Shown here one piece after another: positions 26,693 to 35,948 of a stretch of DNA of 64,000 nucleotides. The notes below the pieces were generated by a model. It did no database searches. It had not been told where the DNA came from and saw nothing but the letters and a program-made list of their open reading frames with translations. Position numbers and translations under genes: made by a program. Positions within the stretch are counted from its first letter, which is position 1. The number at the start of each line of letters is the position of its first letter. The stretch covers positions 26,112 through 90,111 of the forward strand of contig PXCF01000135.1 of the NCBI GenBank assembly GCA_003566715.1. The letters run 5' to 3'. This stretch comes from Cryomorphaceae bacterium. Its GTDB lineage: Bacteria; Bacteroidota; Bacteroidia; Flavobacteriales; Schleiferiaceae.

Positions 26693-27952
26693 ATGTTTGC
26701 TCTCGTTGACTGCAATAACTTCTATGCTTCTTGTGAACGCATCTTTCGTCCGGACTTAGAAAACAAGCCCATCGTCGTATTGTCTAATAACGACGGATGT
26801 GTGATTGCCCGCAGCAACGAAGCCAAAGCCCTCAACATTCCCATGGGCGCTCCGGCCTTCGAATACGCCAAAGTATTTGAACGACATGACGTCAAGGTGT
26901 TCTCGGCCAACTTTGCCCTTTACGGAGACATGAGTAATCGGGTGATGAGCATTTTGAGCGGCTACAGCCCAGACGTTGAAATTTACAGCATCGATGAAGC
27001 ATTCTTGAAGTTCAGTGGTTTTACGCACTTTAATTTAACCGAGCAGGGGCTATCTATGCGGAAGCAAGTGGCGCAGTGGACCGGCATTCCCATCAGTGTA
27101 GGGATTGCGCCCACAAAAGCCCTTTCTAAAGTGGCCAACCGCATTGCTAAGAAGTTTCCGGAACGCACAGAAAGCGTGTACGTTATCGATAGCGAAGAAA
27201 AGCGCATCAAGGCTCTAAAATGGCTGGCTATTGAAGATGTATGGGGTATAGGGCGAAGACATGCCAAGCGACTAAAAGCATTGCACATTCACACCGCTCT
27301 CGACTTTACCGGCCTTGACGATGCCTGGGTACGCAAGCATATGTCGGTCGTGGGACTGCGACTAAAGCACGAACTACAAGGCTTATGCCGCCTCGACCTA
27401 GAAGAAGTTCAGGCCAAAAAAAGCATTGCCACCACGCGATCGTTTGAAACGCTTTATACCGAGTTTGCGGATCTCAAAGAACGCGTTACCACCTTTGCCG
27501 TTTCCTGTGCAGAAAAGCTCAGAAAACAGAAAAGTTGCTGCAATGCGTTGACGGTATTTATTCATACCAACCCCTTTCGCTCCGACCTTCCACAACACAG
27601 CAGAAGCGTAACACTTAAACTTCCCTTCGCCACCAATTCCAGTATTGAATTAAGCCAGTTTGCCCTGCAAGCCCTCCGACAAATATTTAAATCGGGGTAC
27701 CACTACAAAAAGGCGGGGGTGATTGTCCACGACTTTAGCCCGCACGAGAATCAACAATTAAAATTGTTTGAAAATCGCGATCTGCGCCACATTCCGGTAA
27801 TGGAAGCCATTGACGCAATTAACCAGCGCTTTGGCCAACAAAAAGTGCGCTTGGCGGCACAAGATCAAAAGCGGATATGGAAAATGAAGCAACAACGACT
27901 TTCGCCCTGTTATACCACCAATATCCGTGATGTCATCACCATTAACGTGTGA
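26693..27952 (+). CDS. umuC: UmuC, Y-family DNA polymerase V catalytic subunit
   Basis: The track begins at 26648 inside umuD, but homology starts at ATG 26693 (MFALVDCNNFYASCERIF), giving 419 residues. The Y-family palm motifs are present: VDCNNFYASCE, LSNNDGCVIARSNEAK and YSIDEAFL with the catalytic carboxylates. A helix-hairpin-helix (EDVWGIGRRHAKRLKAL) and a little-finger domain follow. The C-terminal QQLKLFEN motif resembles a beta-clamp-binding peptide. UmuC copies damaged DNA with low fidelity and works with cleaved UmuD. All catalytic features look intact. Confidence 0.96.
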   Translation: MFALVDCNNFYASCERIFRPDLENKPIVVLSNNDGCVIARSNEAKALNIPMGAPAFEYAKVFERHDVKVFSANFALYGDMSNRVMSILSGYSPDVEIYSIDEAFLKFSGFTHFNLTEQGLSMRKQVAQWTGIPISVGIAPTKALSKVANRIAKKFPERTESVYVIDSEEKRIKALKWLAIEDVWGIGRRHAKRLKALHIHTALDFTGLDDAWVRKHMSVVGLRLKHELQGLCRLDLEEVQAKKSIATTRSFETLYTEFADLKERVTTFAVSCAEKLRKQKSCCNALTVFIHTNPFRSDLPQHSRSVTLKLPFATNSSIELSQFALQALRQIFKSGYHYKKAGVIVHDFSPHENQQLKLFENRDLRHIPVMEAIDAINQRFGQQKVRLAAQDQKRIWKMKQQRLSPCYTTNIRDVITINV

Positions 27953-28016
27953 CGAAATTCCAATGTGACACAACCACCTTTTTGTTGTAATTTAGTGCAA
28001 TAAAATTCATCTGCGA

Positions 28017-30143
28017 ATGAAAGTAAACATATACGCATGCTTGCTCGTTGCTTTGACCATCCCGTATGCCGTTAATGCGCAAAAAATTGACTTCAAGGGA
28101 GAAAAAGTCTACGTATTTTCTCCAAAAGAAGCCATTGTAGATTTTGAAGCACACATTCAACACTTAGAAGCACCGGCACCTGGAGGTGACACCTATCGCG
28201 GCTATTTACGCGAGCAGAGAAAAAAGGTGGCCGAAACACACCCGCCAAGACCACCACGCAAAACCTTTCAAATGAGAGACAGCACACTGAACCCCTTTGT
28301 TGAATGGGGGCAGCGTAAGTTTCGTGTCTTTAGAAACGGCGTTGAGCAAACCATTGTGGGTGGCATACCTAATGACAACACCTTAGCCATCAGCAACGGC
28401 GGCATCATGCTTTCTGCCATCAACTCGTTGGTATACGCCTACGACACAAAAAACGATACCAACTTATTTGAAAACTTCACCGTTCCGTTATCTCAATACG
28501 CACCCCCAACGGGCTCTGGAAACTTTTTCTACGACCCCAAACTGCAGTATGACCCGGAAGCCGATCGATTCATACTAACCTTTCTCGCAAACAATCAACC
28601 AAGTAATTCATTTCTCATCTTTGCATTTTCTTCGACCAATGACCCACGCGATGATTGGCACGTATACCGATTGCCGGGAAATCCACTCGACAACAACCGT
28701 TGGACAGACTTTCCTTGTTTATCCGTTACTAAAGACGAAGTGATATATACCGCCAATCTCATCATACCAGATACCAGTTGGCAAGCAGGTTTCGACGGGA
28801 GTGTAATATGGCAAATTGACAAACACGCAGGATTTAATGGCGAAGATAGTCTACCGGCAAGATTATGGCACGACGTTAGACACAACGGGCGGTTTGTGAG
28901 AAACTTACATCCCGTCAATGGCGCCGAAGGTATTGCTGATGATGTTTACTTATTGTCTAACCGAAACTTTGACATAGCCAACGACACCTTTTTTGTCGCG
29001 CACCTTCAAGGCTCTTTATACGATGATGACGCAACTCTCACGGTAAAAGCCGCTGTAAGCAATAAGCCTTACGGACTTTCGCCTAATGGCCGACAGGCCA
29101 ATTCTGATCCGAACGACCCAACCGACGGTTTGGATATCAACGACTCTCGTGTGCTGGGGGCGTTTTTAGAAAGTAATCGCATTCAATTTGTGGGCAACAG
29201 TGTAAATCCGGAAACAGGCTTGGCCGCCATCTACCACGGATTTGTAGAAAATCCCGATGGTGCCCCTAAAGTGACCGGGAATATCATTGGTCACGATACC
29301 AGAGACTTGGGATACCCCAACATCGCATGGACCGGCCAACAAAACCGGCAAGCTCAGGCTATCATTGGTTTTAACCACACCTCTCCTACCGATTTTGCCG
29401 GTGTGAGTGCCATCTATTTTTCGAACGACTCCAAATACTCGGAAATTATTGAGTTAAAAGCTGGACTCGATTATGTCAGTCGCATTCCAGGTACATACGA
29501 CCGCTGGGGAGATTACTTCGGTCTGCAGCGTGTTTACAACGAGCCGGAAGTTGTCTATTCTGCAGGGTTTTACGGCATCGGCTCTCCGGGAGGAATAAAA
29601 CCCAGCGGAACGTGGTTTAATCGTTTGGTAAGTCCGGATACATCTAGAATGTTTGTACGTATTAACCCAATTAAAACAGGAGCCATTTGTGAAGGCGAAT
29701 GTGAGGCCTTGGTTACCAATGGCAAAGCACCATACACCTACAATTGGCTGTCACACAATATCGATGACGGCAATGAAGTTTTACAAGATGTCTGTAGAGC
29801 CGATACCGTTGTTTTAGAGGTGATCGACAGCAGAGGCACCCGTGTTTTAGATACCCTGATAATGCCTCTTTTTGAAGCAGATTATGAACCGATGGCCTAT
29901 CCCAATCCGTTCAGTGATAGAATTGCCATTCAATTCAATATGCCTGAGCGTGCTGAAGTGAGTATCTATCTCTATCACGTATCTGGTCAAATTGTAAAAG
30001 AAATCATTAGAAGGCCGGTAAAGGAAGGTTTAAATGAATTTTCTTTTCGCACCGCTCCACTTACGCCCGGACAATATGTGATTCGAGCGTTTAGTAACGA
30101 CGACGAATTGTTTGTTAAGAAAATTACCAAACCTGCTTACTAA
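28017..30143 (+). CDS. Large secreted protein with T9SS type A sorting domain
   Basis: The 708-residue protein has a signal peptide (MKVNIYACLLVALTIPYAVNAQ), a ~550-residue central region and a C-terminal type A sorting domain (AYPNPFSDRIAIQFNM … GQYVIRAFSNDDELFVKKI). The central region repeatedly names features of beta-propeller-like or adhesin-like surface proteins (YDPEADRFILTFLANN, DRWGDYFGLQRVYN), but I cannot assign a domain. Before the sorting domain, CEGECEALVTNGKAPYTYNW resembles the short SprB-type repeat found in flavobacterial surface proteins. It should be delivered to the cell surface by T9SS. The gene is followed by the convergent YopX-like gene only 10 nt away. Confidence 0.8.
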   Translation: MKVNIYACLLVALTIPYAVNAQKIDFKGEKVYVFSPKEAIVDFEAHIQHLEAPAPGGDTYRGYLREQRKKVAETHPPRPPRKTFQMRDSTLNPFVEWGQRKFRVFRNGVEQTIVGGIPNDNTLAISNGGIMLSAINSLVYAYDTKNDTNLFENFTVPLSQYAPPTGSGNFFYDPKLQYDPEADRFILTFLANNQPSNSFLIFAFSSTNDPRDDWHVYRLPGNPLDNNRWTDFPCLSVTKDEVIYTANLIIPDTSWQAGFDGSVIWQIDKHAGFNGEDSLPARLWHDVRHNGRFVRNLHPVNGAEGIADDVYLLSNRNFDIANDTFFVAHLQGSLYDDDATLTVKAAVSNKPYGLSPNGRQANSDPNDPTDGLDINDSRVLGAFLESNRIQFVGNSVNPETGLAAIYHGFVENPDGAPKVTGNIIGHDTRDLGYPNIAWTGQQNRQAQAIIGFNHTSPTDFAGVSAIYFSNDSKYSEIIELKAGLDYVSRIPGTYDRWGDYFGLQRVYNEPEVVYSAGFYGIGSPGGIKPSGTWFNRLVSPDTSRMFVRINPIKTGAICEGECEALVTNGKAPYTYNWLSHNIDDGNEVLQDVCRADTVVLEVIDSRGTRVLDTLIMPLFEADYEPMAYPNPFSDRIAIQFNMPERAEVSIYLYHVSGQIVKEIIRRPVKEGLNEFSFRTAPLTPGQYVIRAFSNDDELFVKKITKPAY

Positions 30144-30162
30144 AAAGACGTTTTTAAACGTC
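30142..30162 (-). terminator. Rho-independent terminator of the YopX-like gene (minus strand)
   Basis: On the minus strand GACGTTT, a 2-nt centre and AAACGTC form a hairpin (30147-30162) followed by TTTTTAG. The hairpin includes the YopX-like stop codon. The plus-strand T9SS gene has no T-run after it. Confidence 0.6.
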
Positions 30163-30561
30163 CTCTAACCCCAGGTGGTTCATTATATTTGGGTTGAGAA
30201 AAAGGTACGAATACACCTCTAAATCAGAGTATTTAAACAGGTTTATGCCTTCAATGGCAAAGGGGATAAAACCAGTTGTATTGATACGCTTAATGCCAAA
30301 ACACTTATCTTTGGTATTCCAGAGAATCACCCCTTCTTCTTTTCCATCTTCCGGTGTTAAAACAAAGCGCACTATGTCCCATTCATAAATGGGTGTTTTA
30401 TTCTTGTCGTAGAACCCTGTAAACTCATCAATTTGCTTGTGACCTATAGACTGACCGTTCCACCAAAATTCATTCTTGGAGTAAAAAACCATTCTTGTGG
30501 ATACCTCTCTTTTGTATCCAACAATTTTTTCATCTATGCGTAAACGAAATCGCTTTTCCAT
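30154..30561 (-). CDS. YopX-like protein (phage-associated family), orphan
   Basis: This 135-residue protein matches the YopX family, named after a Bacillus phage SPbeta protein. The core signature FTGFYDKNKTPIYEWDIVRF aligns with the family's YTGLKDKNGKEIYEGDIV. A beta strand with EEGVILWNTKDKCFGIKRI follows, then a tail LEVYSYLFLNPNIM that aligns with the usual LEVIGNIYENPELL. The function is unknown. Family members are mostly found in prophages and mobile elements, but no other phage gene, integrase or att-like repeat is visible here. It may be a remnant or a domesticated gene. It has its own terminator on the minus strand. Confidence 0.8.
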   Translation of the reverse strand: MEKRFRLRIDEKIVGYKREVSTRMVFYSKNEFWWNGQSIGHKQIDEFTGFYDKNKTPIYEWDIVRFVLTPEDGKEEGVILWNTKDKCFGIKRINTTGFIPFAIEGINLFKYSDLEVYSYLFLNPNIMNHLGLEDV

Positions 30562-30614
30562 ATGTCATTAACAAAGAAATAACTGTATCGTTTAAAAAAC
30601 CATTCTTTGATTGC

Positions 30615-31958
30615 CTATTGCAACCAAGCCTGCGGATCTAGTACTTCCATATCACGCCAAATTTCGAAGTGCAGCTGGGTTTTTCCGGATTCTTCGTCGG
30701 AATAAATCTTACCCAATTTTTGTCCAATTTTCACTTTATCGCCTTTGGACACATAAATATCGGTAAGGTTGCTGTAAACTGTAAAGTAATTTCCGTGACT
30801 GATGAGTACTGCCTTATTGGCTCCGGGGATACGTACAATTCTCGTGACCTCTCCATCAAATACTGCCTTGGCATCAGAACCCTTTTGCGTAGCGATATCA
30901 ATCCCCTTATTATCAATGACCACCTGCTTGGCAACGGGGTGATTCTGTCGGCCAAACCGGTTGATTACCAATCCGCGTTCAACCGGCCATGGCAATTTCT
31001 TTTGATTGGCATTAAAGTTTGCCGCCAATTGCTGACTCTCAACCGTCAAACTTGGCAACGACTCCTCTGGTGATTTATCACCTGCAGCTTCACGCTCTTT
31101 TCGCTTTTTCGCAATTATATCTCTCAATAAAGCGTTGGATGTTTTGGAAGAAAAATCACGACCCTTTACCAATCCAATGGATTGAGCATCTTTTTCCAAT
31201 GAACGCCTCTCGGCCTCTTCTTTGGCTCTCTTTATTTCGGCGGCAATCATTCGTTCAATTTCTTTATTCAACTGATCGCGCTGTTGCTGCTTCTTTTTAA
31301 TATCAGATTCTATTTCTTTTTCCTTACCCTTAAAAGATGCCAATTGTTCTTCTTGCTGTTTTTTCTCTAGCTGAAGAGATTCTTTTTCATTTTTTTGACG
31401 TTCAACTACCCTGGTTTTTTCTTGCTGTTTACGTAGAATTTCTTCGCGTTGTTTGGCAATTAGTGCCTGTGTTTCTTTAATTCGCTCAATCTGTTGCTGC
31501 CTTGCCTTGGCAATTTGTTTGAGGTACTGTATCCGTTTGGCCGCTTGAAATACATCACGAGAACTCAAGATGAACATCATCAACGTTGTATTGCTTCGTT
31601 GCGCATACGCTTTGCGAATCATATCTGCGTAAACTTGCTGTTGCAGCGCCAAATGCTCTTGAAGCTCACTGAAACGCTTTTCTTGTAGTTCTGCCTCATC
31701 CTGGAGCATGATGATTTCTTTACTTAAGGTTCTGATCAACTGCTCTCGAATGCGCAGTTTTTGATTCAGTGCCTCCAATGACGATAAACTTTCTTTTCTA
31801 TCATCACGCATTTCTCTCAAAATGACATTGGCCAATTTAATTTCATCTTCTAAACGCGTTTTCTGCTCTTGTAGCTTTTCTTTGGACTGACCAAAGGTGC
31901 CCAAAGAGAAAACTAAGAACAGAAGCAAATAAAAGGACTTATAAAGACTTGTATCCAC
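30615..31958 (-). CDS. EnvC-like murein hydrolase activator (coiled coil + degenerate LytM/M23)
   Basis: The 447-residue protein has a signal peptide (YLLLFLVFSLGTFGQ), a long coiled coil (~25-290) and a C-terminal M23/LytM fold (~330-447). The LytM zinc ligands are replaced: the expected HxGxDI reads DNKGIDIA, the YxHL turn reads YSNL, and the HxH motif reads QLHFEI. Such degenerate LytM domains occur in EnvC, which does not cut peptidoglycan but switches on amidases at division. That role is therefore expected here. It is last in a run of minus-strand genes, overlapping the DUF4292 gene by 20 bp. Confidence 0.85.
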   Translation of the reverse strand: MDTSLYKSFYLLLFLVFSLGTFGQSKEKLQEQKTRLEDEIKLANVILREMRDDRKESLSSLEALNQKLRIREQLIRTLSKEIIMLQDEAELQEKRFSELQEHLALQQQVYADMIRKAYAQRSNTTLMMFILSSRDVFQAAKRIQYLKQIAKARQQQIERIKETQALIAKQREEILRKQQEKTRVVERQKNEKESLQLEKKQQEEQLASFKGKEKEIESDIKKKQQQRDQLNKEIERMIAAEIKRAKEEAERRSLEKDAQSIGLVKGRDFSSKTSNALLRDIIAKKRKEREAAGDKSPEESLPSLTVESQQLAANFNANQKKLPWPVERGLVINRFGRQNHPVAKQVVIDNKGIDIATQKGSDAKAVFDGEVTRIVRIPGANKAVLISHGNYFTVYSNLTDIYVSKGDKVKIGQKLGKIYSDEESGKTQLHFEIWRDMEVLDPQAWLQ

Positions 31959-32721
31959 GGGGTATGGTAAAAGGAAATGATATTGCTGATTGACTGTCTA
32001 TTTGATCAAAAGAGATTTCCAACTCCACATCTTGTCCATTGACAACGGTGGAAAAAATCAACACTTCGGGTATGGTCGAAGAGGTATTCCGATAGGTAGC
32101 CGACAGACCCTGTTTTTCTTTAGGGAAATTGACACTCTGCTGGATTAATGAATGGTTATCTGCATCAAACCACATGGTTATAACTCTCTCCGAACTGTTT
32201 TTTACGAATATCCAAGCGCCTTCATCCTTGGCAATTTGCTTGATATTTTTGGGCAACTCCATTGGTCTTCCGGTAATCATGGCTTGTAAGTCATGAAAAC
32301 CTACCGGACCATCAATGAGTTTTTGTAATTCAGCAACCGATCCTGTTAAATATGTTTTATCAAGTTTGTTGTAGAACTGTACGCTATCCCGGGTTACCAT
32401 AAGTCGGGCCACTTTTATACCGAGTAGATTTGCACTTACATCAATCCAAATAACACTATCTACTCTATGTCTTAGATCGATCTTAAAACCTTGCCCAATG
32501 CCCACGCCTTTCAACTTTCCTTTTCCTCTTGCCTGAACGGTGCTTACGGGTAAATTTGCTTGATTAATGGCAGGTAGCACGTCTATCAATTCGATAGGAA
32601 CATCATCATCTACAGTTTTCTTTTTGGATTTACAGGCATTGGCAATCATCATTACGGTCAATGAAACAACCATGACACGAGCGACCATTTGTTGGGTTAT
32701 CTTCAAACTCATCGATCTCAT
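31939..32721 (-). CDS. DUF4292 lipoprotein
   Basis: The 260-residue protein has a lipobox (VVSLTVMMIANAC) and then a lysine-rich stretch rather than the acidic run of surface lipoproteins, so it probably stays periplasmic. The mature part matches the DUF4292 family: VSTVQARGKGKLKGVG, DLRHRVDSVIWIDVSANLLGIKVARLMVTRDSVQFYN, and VAELQKLIDGPVGFHDLQAMITGRP. The pattern resembles LolA/LolB-type half-barrels that bind lipid, a structural similarity only. The start overlaps the TPR gene stop by ATGA, and its 3' end overlaps the EnvC-like gene by 20 bp, indicating a tight operon. Confidence 0.85.
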   Translation of the reverse strand: MRSMSLKITQQMVARVMVVSLTVMMIANACKSKKKTVDDDVPIELIDVLPAINQANLPVSTVQARGKGKLKGVGIGQGFKIDLRHRVDSVIWIDVSANLLGIKVARLMVTRDSVQFYNKLDKTYLTGSVAELQKLIDGPVGFHDLQAMITGRPMELPKNIKQIAKDEGAWIFVKNSSERVITMWFDADNHSLIQQSVNFPKEKQGLSATYRNTSSTIPEVLIFSTVVNGQDVELEISFDQIDSQSAISFPFTIPRGYKSL

Positions 32722-34448
32722 TTCTGATCAATTTTTTTCTGAAGTTCATCTTCATTACCACCAAACTCTATGGCTTTTTTCCATTCCACCACTGCTTTGT
32801 CTTTTTCACCTAAGGCATTGAGTATATCTCCATAATGTTCTCTTACCTCAGGGTCGTCGGCACCGCCTAAATCCACAACACGCTCTAAGATATTTCTCGC
32901 TTCTTTGAATTCTCCTTTCTTGAAGAGTACCCACGCCCAAGTATCGAGATATACGGGATTATTAACCGATATATTGTTGCTTTTCACGGTCATTTCCAAA
33001 GCTTTATCCAACTTCTCACCTCTTACCGAAAGATAGTAGGCATAATTATTTAAGGTCAGGGCATCTTTGGGGTTATTTTTTAAATAGGCATCGAAATGGT
33101 GATCACTTGCTTCGTAAAAACCAGCACGATGATTGGCTTCTCCGAGTAAGCGATGAAATTCATTTTTTAGTTCCAAATTGCCAAAAGTAATGTCTAGTCC
33201 TTCTTGTAAAATGACCGTAGCCATACTGTCTTGACCTGTTTCCATAAGCCCTACACCGGCAAAGTAATGAAATTGATTTTGATTTGGATAATAGGTAACA
33301 GCCTCTTTGCCAAATTGTGCCAATTCTTCAAAATCCAGTCTTTCTAAATGTATACGCAATATTTGCATGTACACCTCTTTTTTTCTACCGCCTTCTAATT
33401 CCAAAGCCCGCTTGTACGATTTTAATGCTTTATCCACATCTTGTATCGAAATATAGTAGTCGCCATAAAGTGCTTGAATTTTAGGAGAATTGGGGTGAAA
33501 TTTCTCCGCGTAAAGCAACATATCTTCGATGTTGGATTTAAGCTCTGGTGCTCTCGTAGAAGCATTGATGGTAGACAAGATAACATCTAGTCTAACATCC
33601 TCTTCCACGTCCGGACTTCTCATACCTTCACGCAAATGATACATGAAAGCTTCTATATCGTTCTTTTGGCGATATATTTCTGCTAAATTAAAATGAGCTC
33701 TCGGTTCACCCGGCTCGTACTCTAAGAGCATCTCAAAGGCGTCTATGGCTTTATCTGATTTGTTGTTGGCACGGTAAAAATTGGCCAATACGCCCCAAAA
33801 CTGAGGTACATCTGGATATGCTTTTACCAATTTCTTTAATTCACGTTCGGCTTTTTTTGGCTTATTTGCGGCCAACCATATATTCTTTTTCCTCTCGGCC
33901 AAATCGGGAATGACACCATAGGATTTCTCTATTCGATTAAGGGTTTTAATGGCCTTTTTATAATTCCCTAACGCCGCTTGTGATTCGCTAATTTTTAAAT
34001 CATACTCGAGGTCATTGTCGTCTAATCTCTTTAATTCTTCCAAAACAACGATGCGGTCTTCCCACATTTCATTCATTCGCAGCAAGGTAGAAAAGTGACG
34101 TAGCATCCAAATATTTGATGGTTCAAGTTCTACCGCTTTATACGCGTGGTGCAGGGCCTCATCGACATCTCCTTCTTCAGTCAATACTTTTGACAACTCG
34201 AAGTGCACGATGGCTTCGTCATCGTAAACATCTAAAGCTTCTCGTAATTTTTTTATTTGCTTTTGAGGGTTTTCCGTAGCTCTTGCAGTAAAGGCATCAA
34301 ATAAACGATCTTCAAACAACAATCGCTTGCTATCTTCACGCCCGTCTCTACTTGTATCGGCAAGAGTTACGGGTGGATTTTGAGCAAAACCGATTGCTGC
34401 AAAAGCAAGAAAGAAAACTGTAAAAACGTACTTACCCTTTGGATTCAT
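32718..34448 (-). CDS. Exported TPR-repeat protein
   Basis: The track start (34475) lies inside the upstream gene; ATG 34448 (MNPKGKYVFTVFFLAFAAIGFAQ) gives a proper signal peptide and 576 residues. The protein consists of at least ten TPR-like helix pairs from ~45 to 560 (AIVHFELSKVLTEEGDVDEALHHA, GEPRAHFNLAEIYRQKNDIEAF, DKALKSYKRALELEGG, NNYAYYLSVRGEKLDKALEM). No enzymatic domain is visible. The combination TPR protein - DUF4292 - EnvC-like in one operon is conserved across Bacteroidetes in my experience and suggests a shared role in envelope assembly (inference). It overlaps the preceding nucleotidyltransferase gene by 17 bp. Confidence 0.85.
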   Translation of the reverse strand: MNPKGKYVFTVFFLAFAAIGFAQNPPVTLADTSRDGREDSKRLLFEDRLFDAFTARATENPQKQIKKLREALDVYDDEAIVHFELSKVLTEEGDVDEALHHAYKAVELEPSNIWMLRHFSTLLRMNEMWEDRIVVLEELKRLDDNDLEYDLKISESQAALGNYKKAIKTLNRIEKSYGVIPDLAERKKNIWLAANKPKKAERELKKLVKAYPDVPQFWGVLANFYRANNKSDKAIDAFEMLLEYEPGEPRAHFNLAEIYRQKNDIEAFMYHLREGMRSPDVEEDVRLDVILSTINASTRAPELKSNIEDMLLYAEKFHPNSPKIQALYGDYYISIQDVDKALKSYKRALELEGGRKKEVYMQILRIHLERLDFEELAQFGKEAVTYYPNQNQFHYFAGVGLMETGQDSMATVILQEGLDITFGNLELKNEFHRLLGEANHRAGFYEASDHHFDAYLKNNPKDALTLNNYAYYLSVRGEKLDKALEMTVKSNNISVNNPVYLDTWAWVLFKKGEFKEARNILERVVDLGGADDPEVREHYGDILNALGEKDKAVVEWKKAIEFGGNEDELQKKIDQK

Positions 34449-35451
34449 ATACCATTTGTGTGTAATCGCCAACACTTAGACGGTTCCATCTACCATCGAC
34501 GTGTGCATTATTTCCAATCATTGACTCAGTCAAACAAATATTCTGGACAACACTATGGCTCATAACCATACTGTGATCTATTACTACCTCATTAAGCTCT
34601 GAATTGCTGCCAATAGAGACATAAGGTCCAACGGTGCAATTATTAAGCCGAACATTTTCCCCAATAAAACACGGCTCGATAATCTTTGTGTTGCTTTGCT
34701 CTAAAGAGGGGTGGATAAGTGTTTCTTTGTCTTTTACAAACCCTAATATCATTTGATTGGTCTGTAATACAACCGCTTTGTTGCCACAATCCATCCAATC
34801 TTTAACCACACCTGTTTTAAATCGCTGCCCTTTGTTCTTCATGTTTTCAAGCGCATCCGTGATGGAGTACTCCCCTTTGTGGGTGATTTTGTTGTCTATC
34901 AAGTACTGCAATTCACTACGCAAGTTTTCGCCGTCGCGGAAAAAGTAAATACCTATGATGGCCTCATTGGAAACAAATGTTTGTGGCTTTTCAACAAAGT
35001 CGGTAATCACGCCAGCGGCATCCATTTTCACTACGCCAAATGCACTCGGGTCCTCAACTTCTTTGGTCCAAATAACGCCATCCGCAGATGTGTCGAGCGT
35101 GAAATCTGCACGAAAAAGGGTATCGGCGAAGGCAACCACCACCGAACCACGGAGCACCTCTTTGGCACACAAAATGGCATGTGCTGTGCCCAGCGGGGAA
35201 TCTTGATAAAATATATGGCCATTTGCACCCAGTGATTGGGCAATGGTGAGAAGTTCTTCTTCTACTTCTTTTCCAAAATCACCAATGATAAAGGCAATAT
35301 CTTCTACTGTTTCTTTGCTAATATCGGCAATGTCTTCCACCAATCGTTGCACGACCGGTTTACCGGCTATAGGAGTAAGCGGCTTGGGTACTGTTAGTGT
35401 ATGAGGTCTTAGTCGGGAACCTCGTCCGGCCATAGGAACAATAATTTTCAT
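34432..35451 (-). CDS. Sugar-phosphate nucleotidyltransferase with left-handed beta-helix tail
   Basis: The 339-residue protein opens with PMAGRGSRLRPHTLTVPKPL, the NTP-binding signature of sugar-1-phosphate nucleotidylyltransferases, with the catalytic lysine in KPLTPIAGKP. GVIWTKEVEDPSAFGVV, FVEKPQTFVSNEAIIGIYFF and MDCGNKAVVL fit the family. The C-terminal ~90 residues have hexapeptide-like repeats (FIGENVRLNNCTVGPYVSIGSNSELNE). It makes an NDP-sugar, probably dTDP- or GDP-glucose/mannose, for surface polysaccharide; the exact sugar cannot be told. It is followed by the dut/flippase pair on the same strand. Its stop overlaps the next TPR gene by 17 bp. Confidence 0.85.
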   Translation of the reverse strand: MKIIVPMAGRGSRLRPHTLTVPKPLTPIAGKPVVQRLVEDIADISKETVEDIAFIIGDFGKEVEEELLTIAQSLGANGHIFYQDSPLGTAHAILCAKEVLRGSVVVAFADTLFRADFTLDTSADGVIWTKEVEDPSAFGVVKMDAAGVITDFVEKPQTFVSNEAIIGIYFFRDGENLRSELQYLIDNKITHKGEYSITDALENMKNKGQRFKTGVVKDWMDCGNKAVVLQTNQMILGFVKDKETLIHPSLEQSNTKIIEPCFIGENVRLNNCTVGPYVSIGSNSELNEVVIDHSMVMSHSVVQNICLTESMIGNNAHVDGRWNRLSVGDYTQMVYESKG

Positions 35452-35504
35452 AAGAATGAGTAGTTATGAGTTAATGTTAAATTATTTCAATGCACAGAGG
35501 TTGG

Positions 35505-35948
35505 TTAAAGTCCGGTGTGTCCAAAACCGCCATCACCTCTGCTTGTTTGGTCGAGTTCATCAACTTGATGCCAATTTACGCGTTCATACTTTGCCACAAC
35601 CATTTGTGCTATTCGGTCTCCACTTTGAACCGTGAAGTTTTCTTTGCCATGGTTGATTAATATAACGCCCACATCTCCACGATAGTCAGCGTCAATGGTG
35701 CCTGGCGCATTTAGTACGGTGACCCCCTTTTTCAAAGCCAATCCACTACGCGGGCGAACTTGTGCTTCAAGTCCTTCAGAAAGAGCCAAGTGCAAACCGG
35801 TGGGGATCAGTTTCCACTCACCTGGAGCAATGACCACATCGCCATTAGGCAGCCAAGCACATAAATCCATTCCGGCCGATTGCACAGTTTGGTATACCGG
35901 CATGGGATTGGCGGAATTATTTATGATGCGAATTGTGTTGTTATCCAT
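35505..35948 (-). CDS. dut: dUTP diphosphatase
   Basis: Dut hydrolyses dUTP to dUMP and pyrophosphate, keeping uracil out of DNA. The 147 residues carry the five conserved motifs: AGMDLCAW, PRSGLALKKGVTVLNAPGTID, DYRGDVGVILINHG, FTVQSGDRIAQMVV, and the C-terminal lid RGDGGFGHTG. A trimer is expected. The start overlaps the flippase stop by 8 bp, so it is encoded with polysaccharide genes without an obvious functional link. The gap to the nucleotidyltransferase is 53 nt. Confidence 0.97.
   Translation of the reverse strand: MDNNTIRIINNSANPMPVYQTVQSAGMDLCAWLPNGDVVIAPGEWKLIPTGLHLALSEGLEAQVRPRSGLALKKGVTVLNAPGTIDADYRGDVGVILINHGKENFTVQSGDRIAQMVVAKYERVNWHQVDELDQTSRGDGGFGHTGL

Noticed and set aside
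27953-28016. Promoter box before the T9SS type A protein
   Set aside because: TAATTTAG is the only candidate and differs from TAnnTTTG at a key base. It was not strong enough to list.
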